Virus record (IMG/VR): IMGVR_UViG_3300021197_001203 | Coordinates: 1-64,000 of that record | Reading direction: 5' to 3' (one strand) | DNA: 64,000 nt | DNA from: a virus | Notes under the pieces: model-generated | Seen by the model: the letters and a program-made list of their open reading frames with translations, nothing else | The model's database searches: none | Told to the model about the DNA's origin: nothing | Translations under genes and position numbers: made by a program | Part shown: piece by piece, positions 27,567 through 35,460 of the stretch | How the letters are laid out: each line of letters starts with the position of its first letter | Position numbering within the stretch: the stretch's first letter is position 1

Positions 27567-28016
27567 TTAGACCTCCTGTTCTCTTTGAGACCTTAATCGC
27601 TCATTACTTCTAATCGTCTTGAAAGAACCTGATACTCTCAATGGTAGGTTAAGATACCAACTTGAAATGATCGGTGTCCTTGCATATGACTTTGCTAAAC
27701 CGATATAAGCATTTTTTAAGTCGCCAAAATGTTTCATAACCTTAGTAAAGGACATAGAATTATCATTATCGTCCAAATAAGAATACACTGCAAAACGAGT
27801 GGACATATTTTCAAAATACAAATCCTGAGATAATTTCTCAGCCTGTTCTTCTAACCCGAAGGGTATCATTGATTCGGCCCATTCTTTGACTACAAAATCA
27901 AGTCCTTCAACCATTATGAAAAAGTCATCCCACGTTTTAGGGAAATCCCCATGTAGGTACGATTCGTAAGGCGTATCACGAAGCTGAAGCTGGACTAAGT
28001 TTTTGTGTCCCGTCAT
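27567..28016 (-). CDS. Unknown helical protein
   Basis: 149 residues, aromatic-rich and globular (KTWDDFFIMVEGLDFVVKEW, VMKHFGDLKNAYIGLAKSYA). No motif recognised. It overlaps the small-terminase candidate at its start and lies two bases before the basic protein gene, so it belongs to the same transcription unit. Confidence 0.55.
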   Translation of the reverse strand: MTGHKNLVQLQLRDTPYESYLHGDFPKTWDDFFIMVEGLDFVVKEWAESMIPFGLEEQAEKLSQDLYFENMSTRFAVYSYLDDNDNSMSFTKVMKHFGDLKNAYIGLAKSYARTPIISSWYLNLPLRVSGSFKTIRSNERLRSQREQEV

Positions 28017-28720
28017 TCCATCACCCCTGCTTCTGCCAACATTGTTCTAATCACACGCCATTCATCGGGTGCTTTTTCTGAAAAGTATTCCTGCATAATC
28101 GATATGACAGATATGCTTTCACTTTTGTCAATCTCCTTTAGACGGTCCATCCATTTCGCCAATTCACTTAATGTTTCTCTTACTTCTCGGTGCATTTTGA
28201 TAGCTAAGTCTAGGTCTTTAGTCGAAACCATATCGGGATGATTGTGCATTTCTTCGTCAAGGCGGTCAAGGTGTAAAGAAAATATCCTATCGAAACGATT
28301 CATATTTCTCTCTATTCGGTCAAGGGAATCATGAGCTGTTTTCAATGCCGTTGGTATAAGTTCTATATCTGCTTGTTTTTGTATCAATGGTTTTATGTGA
28401 GACTCCATATGGGTACTAACTGCTTCTTCACTGACACCCAATTCTTCTGCAAAATCAATTATTGATGCTCTATGGTCAAGAATAGCCGACTCTATATCTG
28501 CTCGATCAACATTCGTGCATATCGGGCAATCATCATTACTGTCGTTAGAAAAATCCCCAGCGTGTCTTCTCATGTGCCTATGTGCGGAACCTGAAGCCCA
28601 CCCTTGATCTTTATCCAAATCACTAGACACCAGCGTCCCAGCTCTTATCTGCAACTCTAAATGGTCCCGTTCAGGATGATTACAAAAGTCGCAATTATTA
28701 CGAGTCCTCCGACCACCCAT
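28013..28720 (-). CDS. Zinc-finger/HTH protein, candidate small terminase subunit
   Basis: 235 residues. The first ~115 consist of two related halves: a CxxC pair (CDFCNHPERDHLE and CPICTNVDRADIE), a helix, then a helix-turn-helix-like segment ending in paired histidines (SAHRHMRRHAGDF and SEEAVSTHMESHI). This looks like a duplicated Cys2-His2-type zinc-bound HTH. A long C-terminal coiled coil follows (RIERNMNRFDRIFSLHLDRL). Terminase small subunits recognise DNA with an HTH and oligomerise through helices, and the gene lies upstream of TerL, though six genes away. A DNA-binding regulator is the alternative. Confidence 0.45.
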   Translation of the reverse strand: MGGRRTRNNCDFCNHPERDHLELQIRAGTLVSSDLDKDQGWASGSAHRHMRRHAGDFSNDSNDDCPICTNVDRADIESAILDHRASIIDFAEELGVSEEAVSTHMESHIKPLIQKQADIELIPTALKTAHDSLDRIERNMNRFDRIFSLHLDRLDEEMHNHPDMVSTKDLDLAIKMHREVRETLSELAKWMDRLKEIDKSESISVISIMQEYFSEKAPDEWRVIRTMLAEAGVME

Positions 28721-28743
28721 AGTCTAACCACGTTATACCATAG

Positions 28744-29175
28744 TTATTGTGTCTTTTCTTTATATTTGTTCATATGTATGCCACAATAGCCTTTAGACGA
28801 CTCTGCCGACATTCTTCTTTTACACCTGCTGCCGTCAGCGATTGTCCCTATACACCTCTCTTCATCGGTAGGATTCCGATAACATTCAACACATACTCCA
28901 GTTTTGTATTTAGATTTCTTTTTCAAATGTATTCCACACCTGCTGCATACCCTCATTGTTGGTTTCCCGTCTTTAGGAGGGGTAGGTAAAAACGAATCAG
29001 CTAAACCATGTAAATCGTCAAGAGTAATTTTTCCATCATTGTTTCTATCCAATGTGTTTTTGGCCAAGTGTTTTACGTCTTGAAAATTAACTTTACCATC
29101 TTTATTGTAATCAAACGGGGAATAAACTTGTTGGGTATTAGAGTAATAGGGATTTCTTTGTGCCCCGAATCCCAT
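28744..29175 (-). CDS. EF-hand/dockerin-like and zinc-ribbon protein
   Basis: 143 residues. Two D-x-D/N-x-D-G loops in tandem, DYNKDGKVNFQDV and DRNNDGKITLDDL at about residues 23-57, form a dockerin-like calcium-binding pair. A CSRCG...CVECY ribbon near residue 80-100 is followed by CIGTIADGSRCKRR and CGIHM, a second zinc-binding cluster. Dockerin-like pairs typically mediate protein docking. The partner is unknown. Confidence 0.65.
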   Translation of the reverse strand: MGFGAQRNPYYSNTQQVYSPFDYNKDGKVNFQDVKHLAKNTLDRNNDGKITLDDLHGLADSFLPTPPKDGKPTMRVCSRCGIHLKKKSKYKTGVCVECYRNPTDEERCIGTIADGSRCKRRMSAESSKGYCGIHMNKYKEKTQ

Positions 29176-29189
29176 TGAAGGGGATGGGG

Positions 29190-29456
29190 CTACCGAAAAG
29201 CCGCATATTGTCTAACAGCTAAGAAGAATGTTAGGAAAACACCCATTATGGCAATCATAGACCATGTTGGGTCCATCGTAGGACCTTTCCATATCATCAC
29301 TGAGGTGATCAAAAGCATGAATGATATAATAAAAATCATCGTTGCACTTTCGACTAACATCTTATTTGGTGCAAACATTTCCATTGTAGTGTCAGTCATT
29401 GTAGTCCCATACGGCCTACTGTTGTATTGATTTCTTTCATTTGTTTTGTCCTGCAT
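29190..29456 (-). CDS. Small membrane protein, two predicted transmembrane segments
   Basis: 88 residues. A polar N terminus of about 30 residues is followed by two hydrophobic helices (ATMIFIISFMLLITSVMIW and WSMIAIMGVFLTFFLAV). No family recognised. It is part of a cluster of three membrane-type proteins around the GTPase gene. Possible lysis, envelope-interaction or DNA-entry role; not resolved by sequence. Confidence 0.6.
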   Translation of the reverse strand: MQDKTNERNQYNSRPYGTTMTDTTMEMFAPNKMLVESATMIFIISFMLLITSVMIWKGPTMDPTWSMIAIMGVFLTFFLAVRQYAAFR

Positions 29457-29465
29457 TCTAACACC

Positions 29466-30092
29466 TCAAAGTAATGCGGCTGCACCTGCACCCATAGCAC
29501 CCATGCCACCCTGCTGATTCATTTGTTGACCTAAGACGTTTCCTAGAAGACTACCGAAGAAACCGGGTTGGTTCTGACCATTCATCAAAGGGTTGTGGGC
29601 TTGTAATAGCATAGATGTTTGTTGTTGGTTCATTTGTAGCTGGTTATTACAAGACGTTTGTAGTCTTTGTAAAGTCAGACTAAGGTTCTCAGGCGACATA
29701 GTGACCATATTTTGAGGCATGGATGAAAGATCGAGTGTAATTTTGCCTTCTGCATCTGTCAAAAAAGTCACATTACTAAAGAAATCTTTCATTGAAAGCA
29801 TTATTATTTCAGTAAATAAATCCATAAAAGTACCCATGTTGGATGAAACCATGAATGATGAAACAGGGTCATAATACTGTAATAGGCGTGATGTAGCCAT
29901 TACAGGGTCATTCGCCATCTGTTGCATAAACGGATTTTGCATCTGCTGTTGCATCATCATTGGGTCCATACCGCCCATCATATTGTTAGTCATCATTCCT
30001 CCAAAGCCTCCCGCTGCTGCACCAGCACCATATGTGCTAGGTGCCCCGAATTGCTGTGTTGGTGTCGTTGTGTCTTTACTGAACCAGCCCAT
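29466..30092 (-). CDS. Met/Gln-rich virion-type protein
   Basis: 208 residues. The N-terminal ~70 residues are Gly/Ala/Met/Gln-rich (MTNNMMGGMDPMMMQQQMQN), and the C terminus returns to Gln/Gly/Met/Ala. The middle (FMDLFTEIIMLSMKDFFSNV) could form an amphipathic or membrane-associated helix. No family. It begins MGWFSK, with a positively charged start. Likely membrane-associated or aggregation-prone virion protein. Confidence 0.55.
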   Translation of the reverse strand: MGWFSKDTTTPTQQFGAPSTYGAGAAAGGFGGMMTNNMMGGMDPMMMQQQMQNPFMQQMANDPVMATSRLLQYYDPVSSFMVSSNMGTFMDLFTEIIMLSMKDFFSNVTFLTDAEGKITLDLSSMPQNMVTMSPENLSLTLQRLQTSCNNQLQMNQQQTSMLLQAHNPLMNGQNQPGFFGSLLGNVLGQQMNQQGGMGAMGAGAAALL

Positions 30093-30108
30093 TTACTCAT
30101 GTCTCCTT

Positions 30109-31062
30109 CTATTGTGTTTCTAACCCTTTCGCAGTATTTACTACTGGGGGAACTGGATTTTGTTGTTGCTGACCTGCAAGGCCAATCATATTTCGCTGCG
30201 CCATTGCGTCTTCAATTTGTAAAGCTCGCAGGTCAAAAGTCACAGTCACAAGATCAGATATGCCTGTAATTGGATTGGGGTATTGCGTCAAAGTAATACC
30301 CTTCTTGTGTTTAGCATCTTGTTGTATCAAGTTAAAAAACGGCTCATACTTTTTGAGCGATTCAGTTGTTGAACGGTTTGAATTGCTTGAACCAACCATT
30401 CCAGCTGTTAAGGTGGACAAACCCGGAACTTTGAGAAACTTAGTGCCTTTGCTGACTGGTTTGAAACCATCTTCGGCCATTTGGTCCTCCTGAACCATTT
30501 TCTTTAATGTGTGATATATGTGTAAATGGGCAGGGCACAGCGTACTATTCATTTGGTCGCCGTGATCGCCTCTAGTCCTTGCATGAGGTTTTACCGCCTC
30601 TTTCGTAGTTTCATCAAACCAATACAAATCAGCTAAAGACAGATTTATGTCGTAATCAACAATCTGAGCATAGTCGTTGTCCCCCTCAAGGAACCTTCTA
30701 ACATCGACTCCACAACAAGCGCACTCAAATGCTGCATTGTATCTATAAATCCTGTAAAGCCCTAGATTGTAGCTTGGTGGCCTCAAAGCTCTCCTTAACT
30801 TTTTTAGATTCTTTTTGCGGGCCTTTTTAGGGTTCTTCGCATTAGTCACTAATTGTATCTCGACTGTTGGTACGACAGCTTCTTCAAAATTACCCACTGA
30901 ACCCGCACTCGCAATTTCGGCCCTTTGTTGTGTTTTCAACAATTGATAATTTACTCCAGTAGTCGCTGCTAACGCCTTTAATTGTTCATCATTTAGACCC
31001 GATAATCTAGTATTACTATTCCATGAAGGCATGGACGGCATAAAGCTCGGCATGAAGTTCAT
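30109..31062 (-). CDS. Unknown protein with Cys/His metal site
   Basis: 317 residues from the ATG at 31062 (MNFMPSFMPSMPSW), preceded by CAGGGT. An ATG at 31146 would add 28 residues overlapping the GTPase gene and was not chosen. Contains FECACCGVDVRRF near residue 130 and CPAHLHIYH near 190, a plausible HNH-like or other zinc site (C-x-x-C then C-x-x-H...H), plus a basic run KNPKKARKKNLKKLRR. An HNH-type nuclease is possible but the catalytic His-Asn pattern is not clear. Confidence 0.55.
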   Translation of the reverse strand: MNFMPSFMPSMPSWNSNTRLSGLNDEQLKALAATTGVNYQLLKTQQRAEIASAGSVGNFEEAVVPTVEIQLVTNAKNPKKARKKNLKKLRRALRPPSYNLGLYRIYRYNAAFECACCGVDVRRFLEGDNDYAQIVDYDINLSLADLYWFDETTKEAVKPHARTRGDHGDQMNSTLCPAHLHIYHTLKKMVQEDQMAEDGFKPVSKGTKFLKVPGLSTLTAGMVGSSNSNRSTTESLKKYEPFFNLIQQDAKHKKGITLTQYPNPITGISDLVTVTFDLRALQIEDAMAQRNMIGLAGQQQQNPVPPVVNTAKGLETQ

Positions 31063-31105
31063 ATTAACCCTGCCACCCCTGTCAGCCAAATAAACATACT
31101 GCTGA

Positions 31106-31834
31106 TTACAGGAGTTCAACAATAGATAATAGCACTTTCTCGACATTTACGCCATGTTGTGCCGACATAGCGTCTATTTCAGCCCTAACTCCCGCCTTAC
31201 GGAGTCTTTTCAATTCGCCTCTAAAGGGCGAGATTATAGGGTGTTCTCTCGCTAAACCATTATCCCAAAGTACCTGTGCTTGAGGGGACCACCATAAATC
31301 CATTTTATTAGCAACAATTAACACTAATTTGGGCATATATACTGACTTAGCAGTTTTCTTTGCCTTACGAGATATTTCAGATGATACATCTTTACGTGTT
31401 ATATTGTCCACTAAATAAGTAAAGGATGCTAAAGCATCTTTTAGAAATGCTGGCGAAGTGACTACTCTATGATCAATCATAAACACAACAATTTCGACTT
31501 TTCTTCCAAACATATCTTCGATCCATAAATTACGGAACTGTGCTTGTCCCGCTATGTCAGAATTAGAAATTGGAATCCTTTCTTTTTTCCATCTAATCAA
31601 TTTCCGGTGTGCTTTGGGCTGAACGGGTTTGCCGTTTATTATCGGGTGCGATGTTCTCATTTCAAGGGGTATTGGGTCTATATCACCGGGGACTGTCAGA
31701 TATTGGTCTAGTGTAGTCTTACCCGTCATACTAGGGCCATATATGCCCACCCTGAATGGCCTCATTATCCTGTATATCTTCTGTAAGGCATTAACTGAAG
31801 CTAATAGAAGATGCCCTGCGATAACCGCACTCAT
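31106..31834 (-). CDS. Arf/Ras-like small GTPase
   Basis: 242 residues with the full order of GTPase motifs. G1/P-loop GPSMTGKT at residues 33-40; G3 DIAGQ at 93-97, followed by FRNLW, close to the Arf-family D-x-G-G-Q...R-x-L-W; a hydrophobic strand IVVFMIDH; G4 NKMD at 176-179 preceded by KLVLIVA; and G5-like SAQHGVN at about 224. Length suits a Ras-superfamily domain with insertions. GTP binding is well supported; the biological role is unknown. Arf-like GTPases usually act at membranes, and this gene is flanked by predicted membrane proteins. It is unusual in a tailed-virus structural region. Confidence 0.75.
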   Translation of the reverse strand: MSAVIAGHLLLASVNALQKIYRIMRPFRVGIYGPSMTGKTTLDQYLTVPGDIDPIPLEMRTSHPIINGKPVQPKAHRKLIRWKKERIPISNSDIAGQAQFRNLWIEDMFGRKVEIVVFMIDHRVVTSPAFLKDALASFTYLVDNITRKDVSSEISRKAKKTAKSVYMPKLVLIVANKMDLWWSPQAQVLWDNGLAREHPIISPFRGELKRLRKAGVRAEIDAMSAQHGVNVEKVLLSIVELL

Positions 31835-31845
31835 GCCTTAGCCTC

Positions 31846-32067
31846 TCAAAGACGACCTTTGAGGTATTCCCACAATTGTAATGGTGAAGTCCCCAATTCA
31901 TCTAAAATTATCAACACGGCAAAGGTCCCAGCCACACCACCGATAAGTGCCACCGTTGTTCTGACCCATCCGGCCATACGTTCCATTTTTCGTTCATATG
32001 AGTTTTCAGCTAATATTTGCGCCATTTCAGCAGCTTGTCGTTCCTGCCGTGTTGTAAATGGCCACAT
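31846..32067 (-). CDS. Small single-pass membrane protein
   Basis: 73 residues: charged amphipathic helix (RQERQAAEMAQILAENSYER), then one transmembrane segment (TTVALIGGVAGTFAVLIIL) and a short polar tail. Resembles holin- or membrane-anchor-sized proteins but has no diagnostic motif. Lies just upstream of the GTPase gene and may work with it. Confidence 0.6.
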   Translation of the reverse strand: MWPFTTRQERQAAEMAQILAENSYERKMERMAGWVRTTVALIGGVAGTFAVLIILDELGTSPLQLWEYLKGRL

Positions 32068-32082
32068 TTTCTATCACTCCAA

Positions 32083-32550
32083 TCACTGAGGGGGTTGGTT
32101 GTCTTCAGTGTTAGCGGGTGCATTAGGGAGGCCAAAAAGCTGTTGGCCTTCAGCCTGTGCTTGCATTTGCGCCATTTGTTGTTGCATTTCCCCATAATAT
32201 TGTTGTTTTTGCATTCTTCTATTCTGCATTTGCATTTGATTTCTAAACCATTTGTCGTAGCTGGCTTCTTTTGAAAACTCGGCTCTCATGGCCATACTGT
32301 CTCTTACACCACCTACTTGGAATAAAACCATAGCTATACACAAAAATCCGAATGAGATCAAACCATACTGAATACCCATCTCTCCGGCCCCAGCATCAGG
32401 TAAATACCAACCTTGATGCGACAAACCCACAGCCATACCTGTCAACAGGGATTGCCATAGCAACATTGCTATTAAATTAACATCGACTCTATTCGATGCT
32501 GCTGCGTCTGTTGGCGGCTGCCACATTGGTGTTCTTTGTCCCTGATTCAT
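32083..32550 (-). CDS. Membrane protein with two transmembrane segments and Gln-rich coiled tail
   Basis: 155 residues. Transmembrane helices at about residues 25-45 (NLIAMLLWQSLLTGMAVGL) and 62-82 (LISFGFLCIAMVLFQVGG). The C-terminal half is a Gln/Met-rich helix (NQMQMQNRRMQKQQYYGEMQ). Its ATG shares one base with the stop of the ribbon-helix-helix gene (TAATG). Function unknown; part of the membrane/GTPase cluster. Confidence 0.6.
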   Translation of the reverse strand: MNQGQRTPMWQPPTDAAASNRVDVNLIAMLLWQSLLTGMAVGLSHQGWYLPDAGAGEMGIQYGLISFGFLCIAMVLFQVGGVRDSMAMRAEFSKEASYDKWFRNQMQMQNRRMQKQQYYGEMQQQMAQMQAQAEGQQLFGLPNAPANTEDNQPPQ

Positions 32551-32696
32551 TATATCATGTTCTCCTTGTCTCTAATGTGCTTGAAATACATCTCAAGTGC
32601 ATGATTGACAAAGGAAGATTTGGACTCACGCCCTCTAGTTTTTTCCATTTTCCGGTAAAGATCGTCCCTCATCACCACTGAAACGTGTTGGCTCAT
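32550..32696 (-). CDS. Ribbon-helix-helix (CopG/Arc-like) DNA-binding protein
   Basis: 48 residues (start MSQHVSVVMRDDLYRKMEK). A short beta strand (HVSVVMR) is followed by helix DDLYRKMEKTRG, the turn ESKSSF and helix VNHALEMYFKHI: the RHH layout, which binds DNA as a dimer through the strand. Likely a transcription repressor or regulator of the late genes downstream. The upstream gap (32697-32751) contains no obvious operator that I can prove. Confidence 0.7.
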   Translation of the reverse strand: MSQHVSVVMRDDLYRKMEKTRGRESKSSFVNHALEMYFKHIRDKENMI

Positions 32697-32751
32697 TATA
32701 GTGTGTGATACGTGTTAGGTTTAAGACAGTTGTCATATATAACAAGGTTAA

Positions 32752-35067
32752 TTAAGCGATTTTTCTGCCGCTTTGCGATTCTCGGATAGAGTTTTGTTGT
32801 ATTACTCGGAATATGTCATCTAATGCTTGACCATGTTCCATGTAAGATGTGTTTTCGTTTTCTCTTCTGAAACACATCCGGCATCCCATTTCACCAGTCA
32901 TTGGGTCAATATTCATGTCGCATTTTGTATCTGCACCGGGGAGTGATGCCGGACAAACCTGCTGCCGACTATTACCGCCAAAACCTTTCGGTGTTATCGT
33001 GCTTGTTGTAATTCCGGGGGATTCTAAAATCGAAGCGATGTCACCAACCCTGTCATTTCGTCCTTCTTTGCCCTTATACCACTCAGGTTCCTTGTCAATA
33101 GAAATCCTCATTGTTGCATTATCGGGCAAATGAGACTCTTGTGTCCCCCCTCTAGCCTCCATAGCCTCTCTTATGTATTGAGCTTGGCGTGAAGAAATCC
33201 AATGTTCTAAGTCTCGTAATTCTCTTGGGGTTTGTTGTTGTAGGAGATCGAAATAAGCTGAAACTTCACCGGGGCCTCTAAAATCTCCTGAAGCCTTTCC
33301 TCTAACATAACCCTTACCTGCAAGGTGTTTAGGCGCATTTCTTTTATTATTTGCGGTTTTCATCGCTTCAGAATACATTTCATTTTGCATGGCTGAAAGA
33401 TATTTAGGCATATCATTAAGAGAATTGTATAGATTACGGTGATATTTTCTTTGTGGGCCATTAAACGCCATTTTATTTTGAGCAGCATAACATATTTTAC
33501 AGGCCCCAGTTTTCATCGTACAAGCATGAACGGGCATATCCCCCAATGATATTCCGGGCATTTTACCGGGATTACCAAAGCCAGCCATTAACTTCGATTG
33601 TTTGTCGCTGCCCTCCCATGTTGGTATTTCCATCCCTTCTAAGGGATAATCCACTAGATTAGGGTTATCTTTGGGACCAGTGAGCTGTTGAACCTTTTCG
33701 GGGTATAGATTTATGAAATCAATTATATCTCTATTACCCCCCCCATACATCTGACCTTCAGGGCGTGGTGGGCCGTAATTTCCTTTTTTGTCTTTATTCC
33801 ACGGATATGGCACCGCATCCGGCAACTTACCACCGAACAGCTCTTCCCAAAAGAACATTTCACCGGGTTGCCCCCAGTGTTCTGAATCAAATACTGCTTT
33901 AACCAGCCCCCACGCATCTTCAAAGGTATTGTCTTCTGATAGATTAATGATCTGACCGAGCATTGCATTTTCTAATACGTCTCGGCCTGTATTGGTAAAA
34001 TCGCTTTCTCTAGCTAGAATACCATGAGTTGGGGTCACAAGACCCCGTTTCAAACCGAGTTTATCAGGATTGCTGCCTATATTCATAGGCACAGGAACTC
34101 CCTGATGCTTGAAACCTGATGAATCTCTATATGACGGCATTCTCCCTAACTCGTCTAATATTCTCATTATAGGGTCTATTGAGCCTGTCACTTTACTACT
34201 GTAAGGGACACCATCAGTGTGAACATCTGTATCTAAAGAACCAATACGATCACGCCAGTCATAATCATCAACATCTTCTCTATATTCCCTGTTATCAACA
34301 GAATATTTACCTTCTTTTGGGGTCAAATTGGGGTTTTTTGGTGTTGAGAAATCATAACCCACCATTATTAGAGGTCTGCCCGTTTCTTTATCCCAGCCCT
34401 GCATCGCCCCTTTCTTATCCCTGAAAAGGTCAACATCGTCCCCCCAATCTTGTAGCAACCGGGATTGGTCTAAACCTTCACCCAAAATATCAGATAATTC
34501 CCCGCGGCCTAGATTGCCGTGAACCCACATATGTTCATTTTTCTTACCATCGGCTTTTCTTTGACCATCAATTCTATGAGACCTAGACTGTGCGCCTCTC
34601 GATACATTAAATCTAGGGTCGTCTAAAGGGGTAGCATTAGAAGCCGCTAATGTTGTAAAACGCCCTTGTTTTTGAGGGTCTTCATCAAACCTTCTTTGTA
34701 ATGAGTGCATACCGCCTAAAGCTGGAAAATATTCACCACCAATTAAAGTAGGTGACGGAAGCGTATTACGTCCCGTAAATTGATTATTCCTAAACAAACG
34801 AGTGTTGTAGTCCCCAAAACGGTCTTTAGCAAACCGTGGTATAGCTAATCTGTCTCTCAATAATCGGCTCATACTCCTATGCGACCTTTTATCATCTAAT
34901 AAAGGATAAATAACTTCTCTAAGTGGATTTATTGTTGATTCTATACGGTCCACTGGGGTACGCTGCTGCCCCATTAACGCCCTAGTATTGAACCCATCAA
35001 TTGTAGCCCCGTCAAAGTCTAATGCAGTTTTCCAGCTCTTTTCAAAGAGACTGTCGTCACTGCCCAT
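32752..35067 (-). CDS. Gp88-like protein carrying two copies of the tag (fusion)
   Basis: 771 residues from the ATG at 35067; an ATG at 35088 is alternative. The N terminus MGSDDSLFEKSWKTALDF is a diverged tag, and a second, better copy DNTFEDAWGLVKAVFDSE occurs near residue 385. The C-terminal ~280 residues match the Gp88 type of phage protein: SLGDMPVHACTMKTGACKIC then YAAQNKMAF, GDFRGPGEVSAYFDLL, ATMRISIDKE, a second Cys set (VCPASLPGADTKCD) and GCRMCF. The N-terminal half is polar and unrecognised. The two tags suggest fusion of two once-separate tagged genes. The biochemical role of Gp88 proteins is not known to me. Confidence 0.7.
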   Translation of the reverse strand: MGSDDSLFEKSWKTALDFDGATIDGFNTRALMGQQRTPVDRIESTINPLREVIYPLLDDKRSHRSMSRLLRDRLAIPRFAKDRFGDYNTRLFRNNQFTGRNTLPSPTLIGGEYFPALGGMHSLQRRFDEDPQKQGRFTTLAASNATPLDDPRFNVSRGAQSRSHRIDGQRKADGKKNEHMWVHGNLGRGELSDILGEGLDQSRLLQDWGDDVDLFRDKKGAMQGWDKETGRPLIMVGYDFSTPKNPNLTPKEGKYSVDNREYREDVDDYDWRDRIGSLDTDVHTDGVPYSSKVTGSIDPIMRILDELGRMPSYRDSSGFKHQGVPVPMNIGSNPDKLGLKRGLVTPTHGILARESDFTNTGRDVLENAMLGQIINLSEDNTFEDAWGLVKAVFDSEHWGQPGEMFFWEELFGGKLPDAVPYPWNKDKKGNYGPPRPEGQMYGGGNRDIIDFINLYPEKVQQLTGPKDNPNLVDYPLEGMEIPTWEGSDKQSKLMAGFGNPGKMPGISLGDMPVHACTMKTGACKICYAAQNKMAFNGPQRKYHRNLYNSLNDMPKYLSAMQNEMYSEAMKTANNKRNAPKHLAGKGYVRGKASGDFRGPGEVSAYFDLLQQQTPRELRDLEHWISSRQAQYIREAMEARGGTQESHLPDNATMRISIDKEPEWYKGKEGRNDRVGDIASILESPGITTSTITPKGFGGNSRQQVCPASLPGADTKCDMNIDPMTGEMGCRMCFRRENENTSYMEHGQALDDIFRVIQQNSIRESQSGRKIA

Positions 35068-35322
35068 AGTGATACTAGGGCATACCATTCATCAAAAGTC
35101 TGCCGGACATTTATAGACGATTGCAGAACATAATATTCTTTGCAGGGGGGGCTATTCATTTGTCTCGTCCCATTTTTTTGACACACCCCTATTGGTAGGC
35201 TGCAACCTAAACCAACCCCCCCCTGCACCTTCTAGTGCAGTTTGTTGATTTCATCAGCAATTTTTCCCAAAATATCAAAAACCTTCAAGGGAACGTACAA
35301 CACAAACAAGAAGGTGCCCACT
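35068..35322. promoter_or_regulatory. Divergent intergenic region between minus-strand gene at 35067 and plus-strand genes
   Basis: No convincing gene. Contains C/G homopolymer patches (near 35145 and 35220) and AT-rich sequence near 35265-35280 (CCCAAAATATC), where a plus-strand TATA-like element could drive the genes at 35323 and 35447. The two transcription units diverge from here, so promoters are expected on both strands. Confidence 0.4.
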
Positions 35323-35460
35323 ATGAATAATAATAATAATTCTTTCAACATGGATTTAGAAGACATAAACAAAGCGCATACAATAGCATTTTTATTCTTT
35401 GCTGAGGATTATAACGCCAGCAATACAACTTTTGATTCTAGTTTTTATGATCATAGTTAA
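35323..35460 (+). CDS. Small Asn-rich peptide upstream of the Gp88-like gene
   Basis: 45 residues (MNNNNNSFNMDLEDINKA...). The ATG at 35323 is preceded by AAGGTG at good spacing. Asn-rich start followed by an acidic, aromatic peptide. No family. It overlaps the Gp88-like gene start at 35447, as in translational coupling. It could be a leader peptide or just a chance frame. Confidence 0.4.
   Translation: MNNNNNSFNMDLEDINKAHTIAFLFFAEDYNASNTTFDSSFYDHS

Noticed and set aside
35019-35228. Minus-strand frame upstream of the Gp88-like fusion (35019-35228)
   Set aside because: It overlaps the true gene start in another frame, contains no motif and is not needed to explain the divergent gap.
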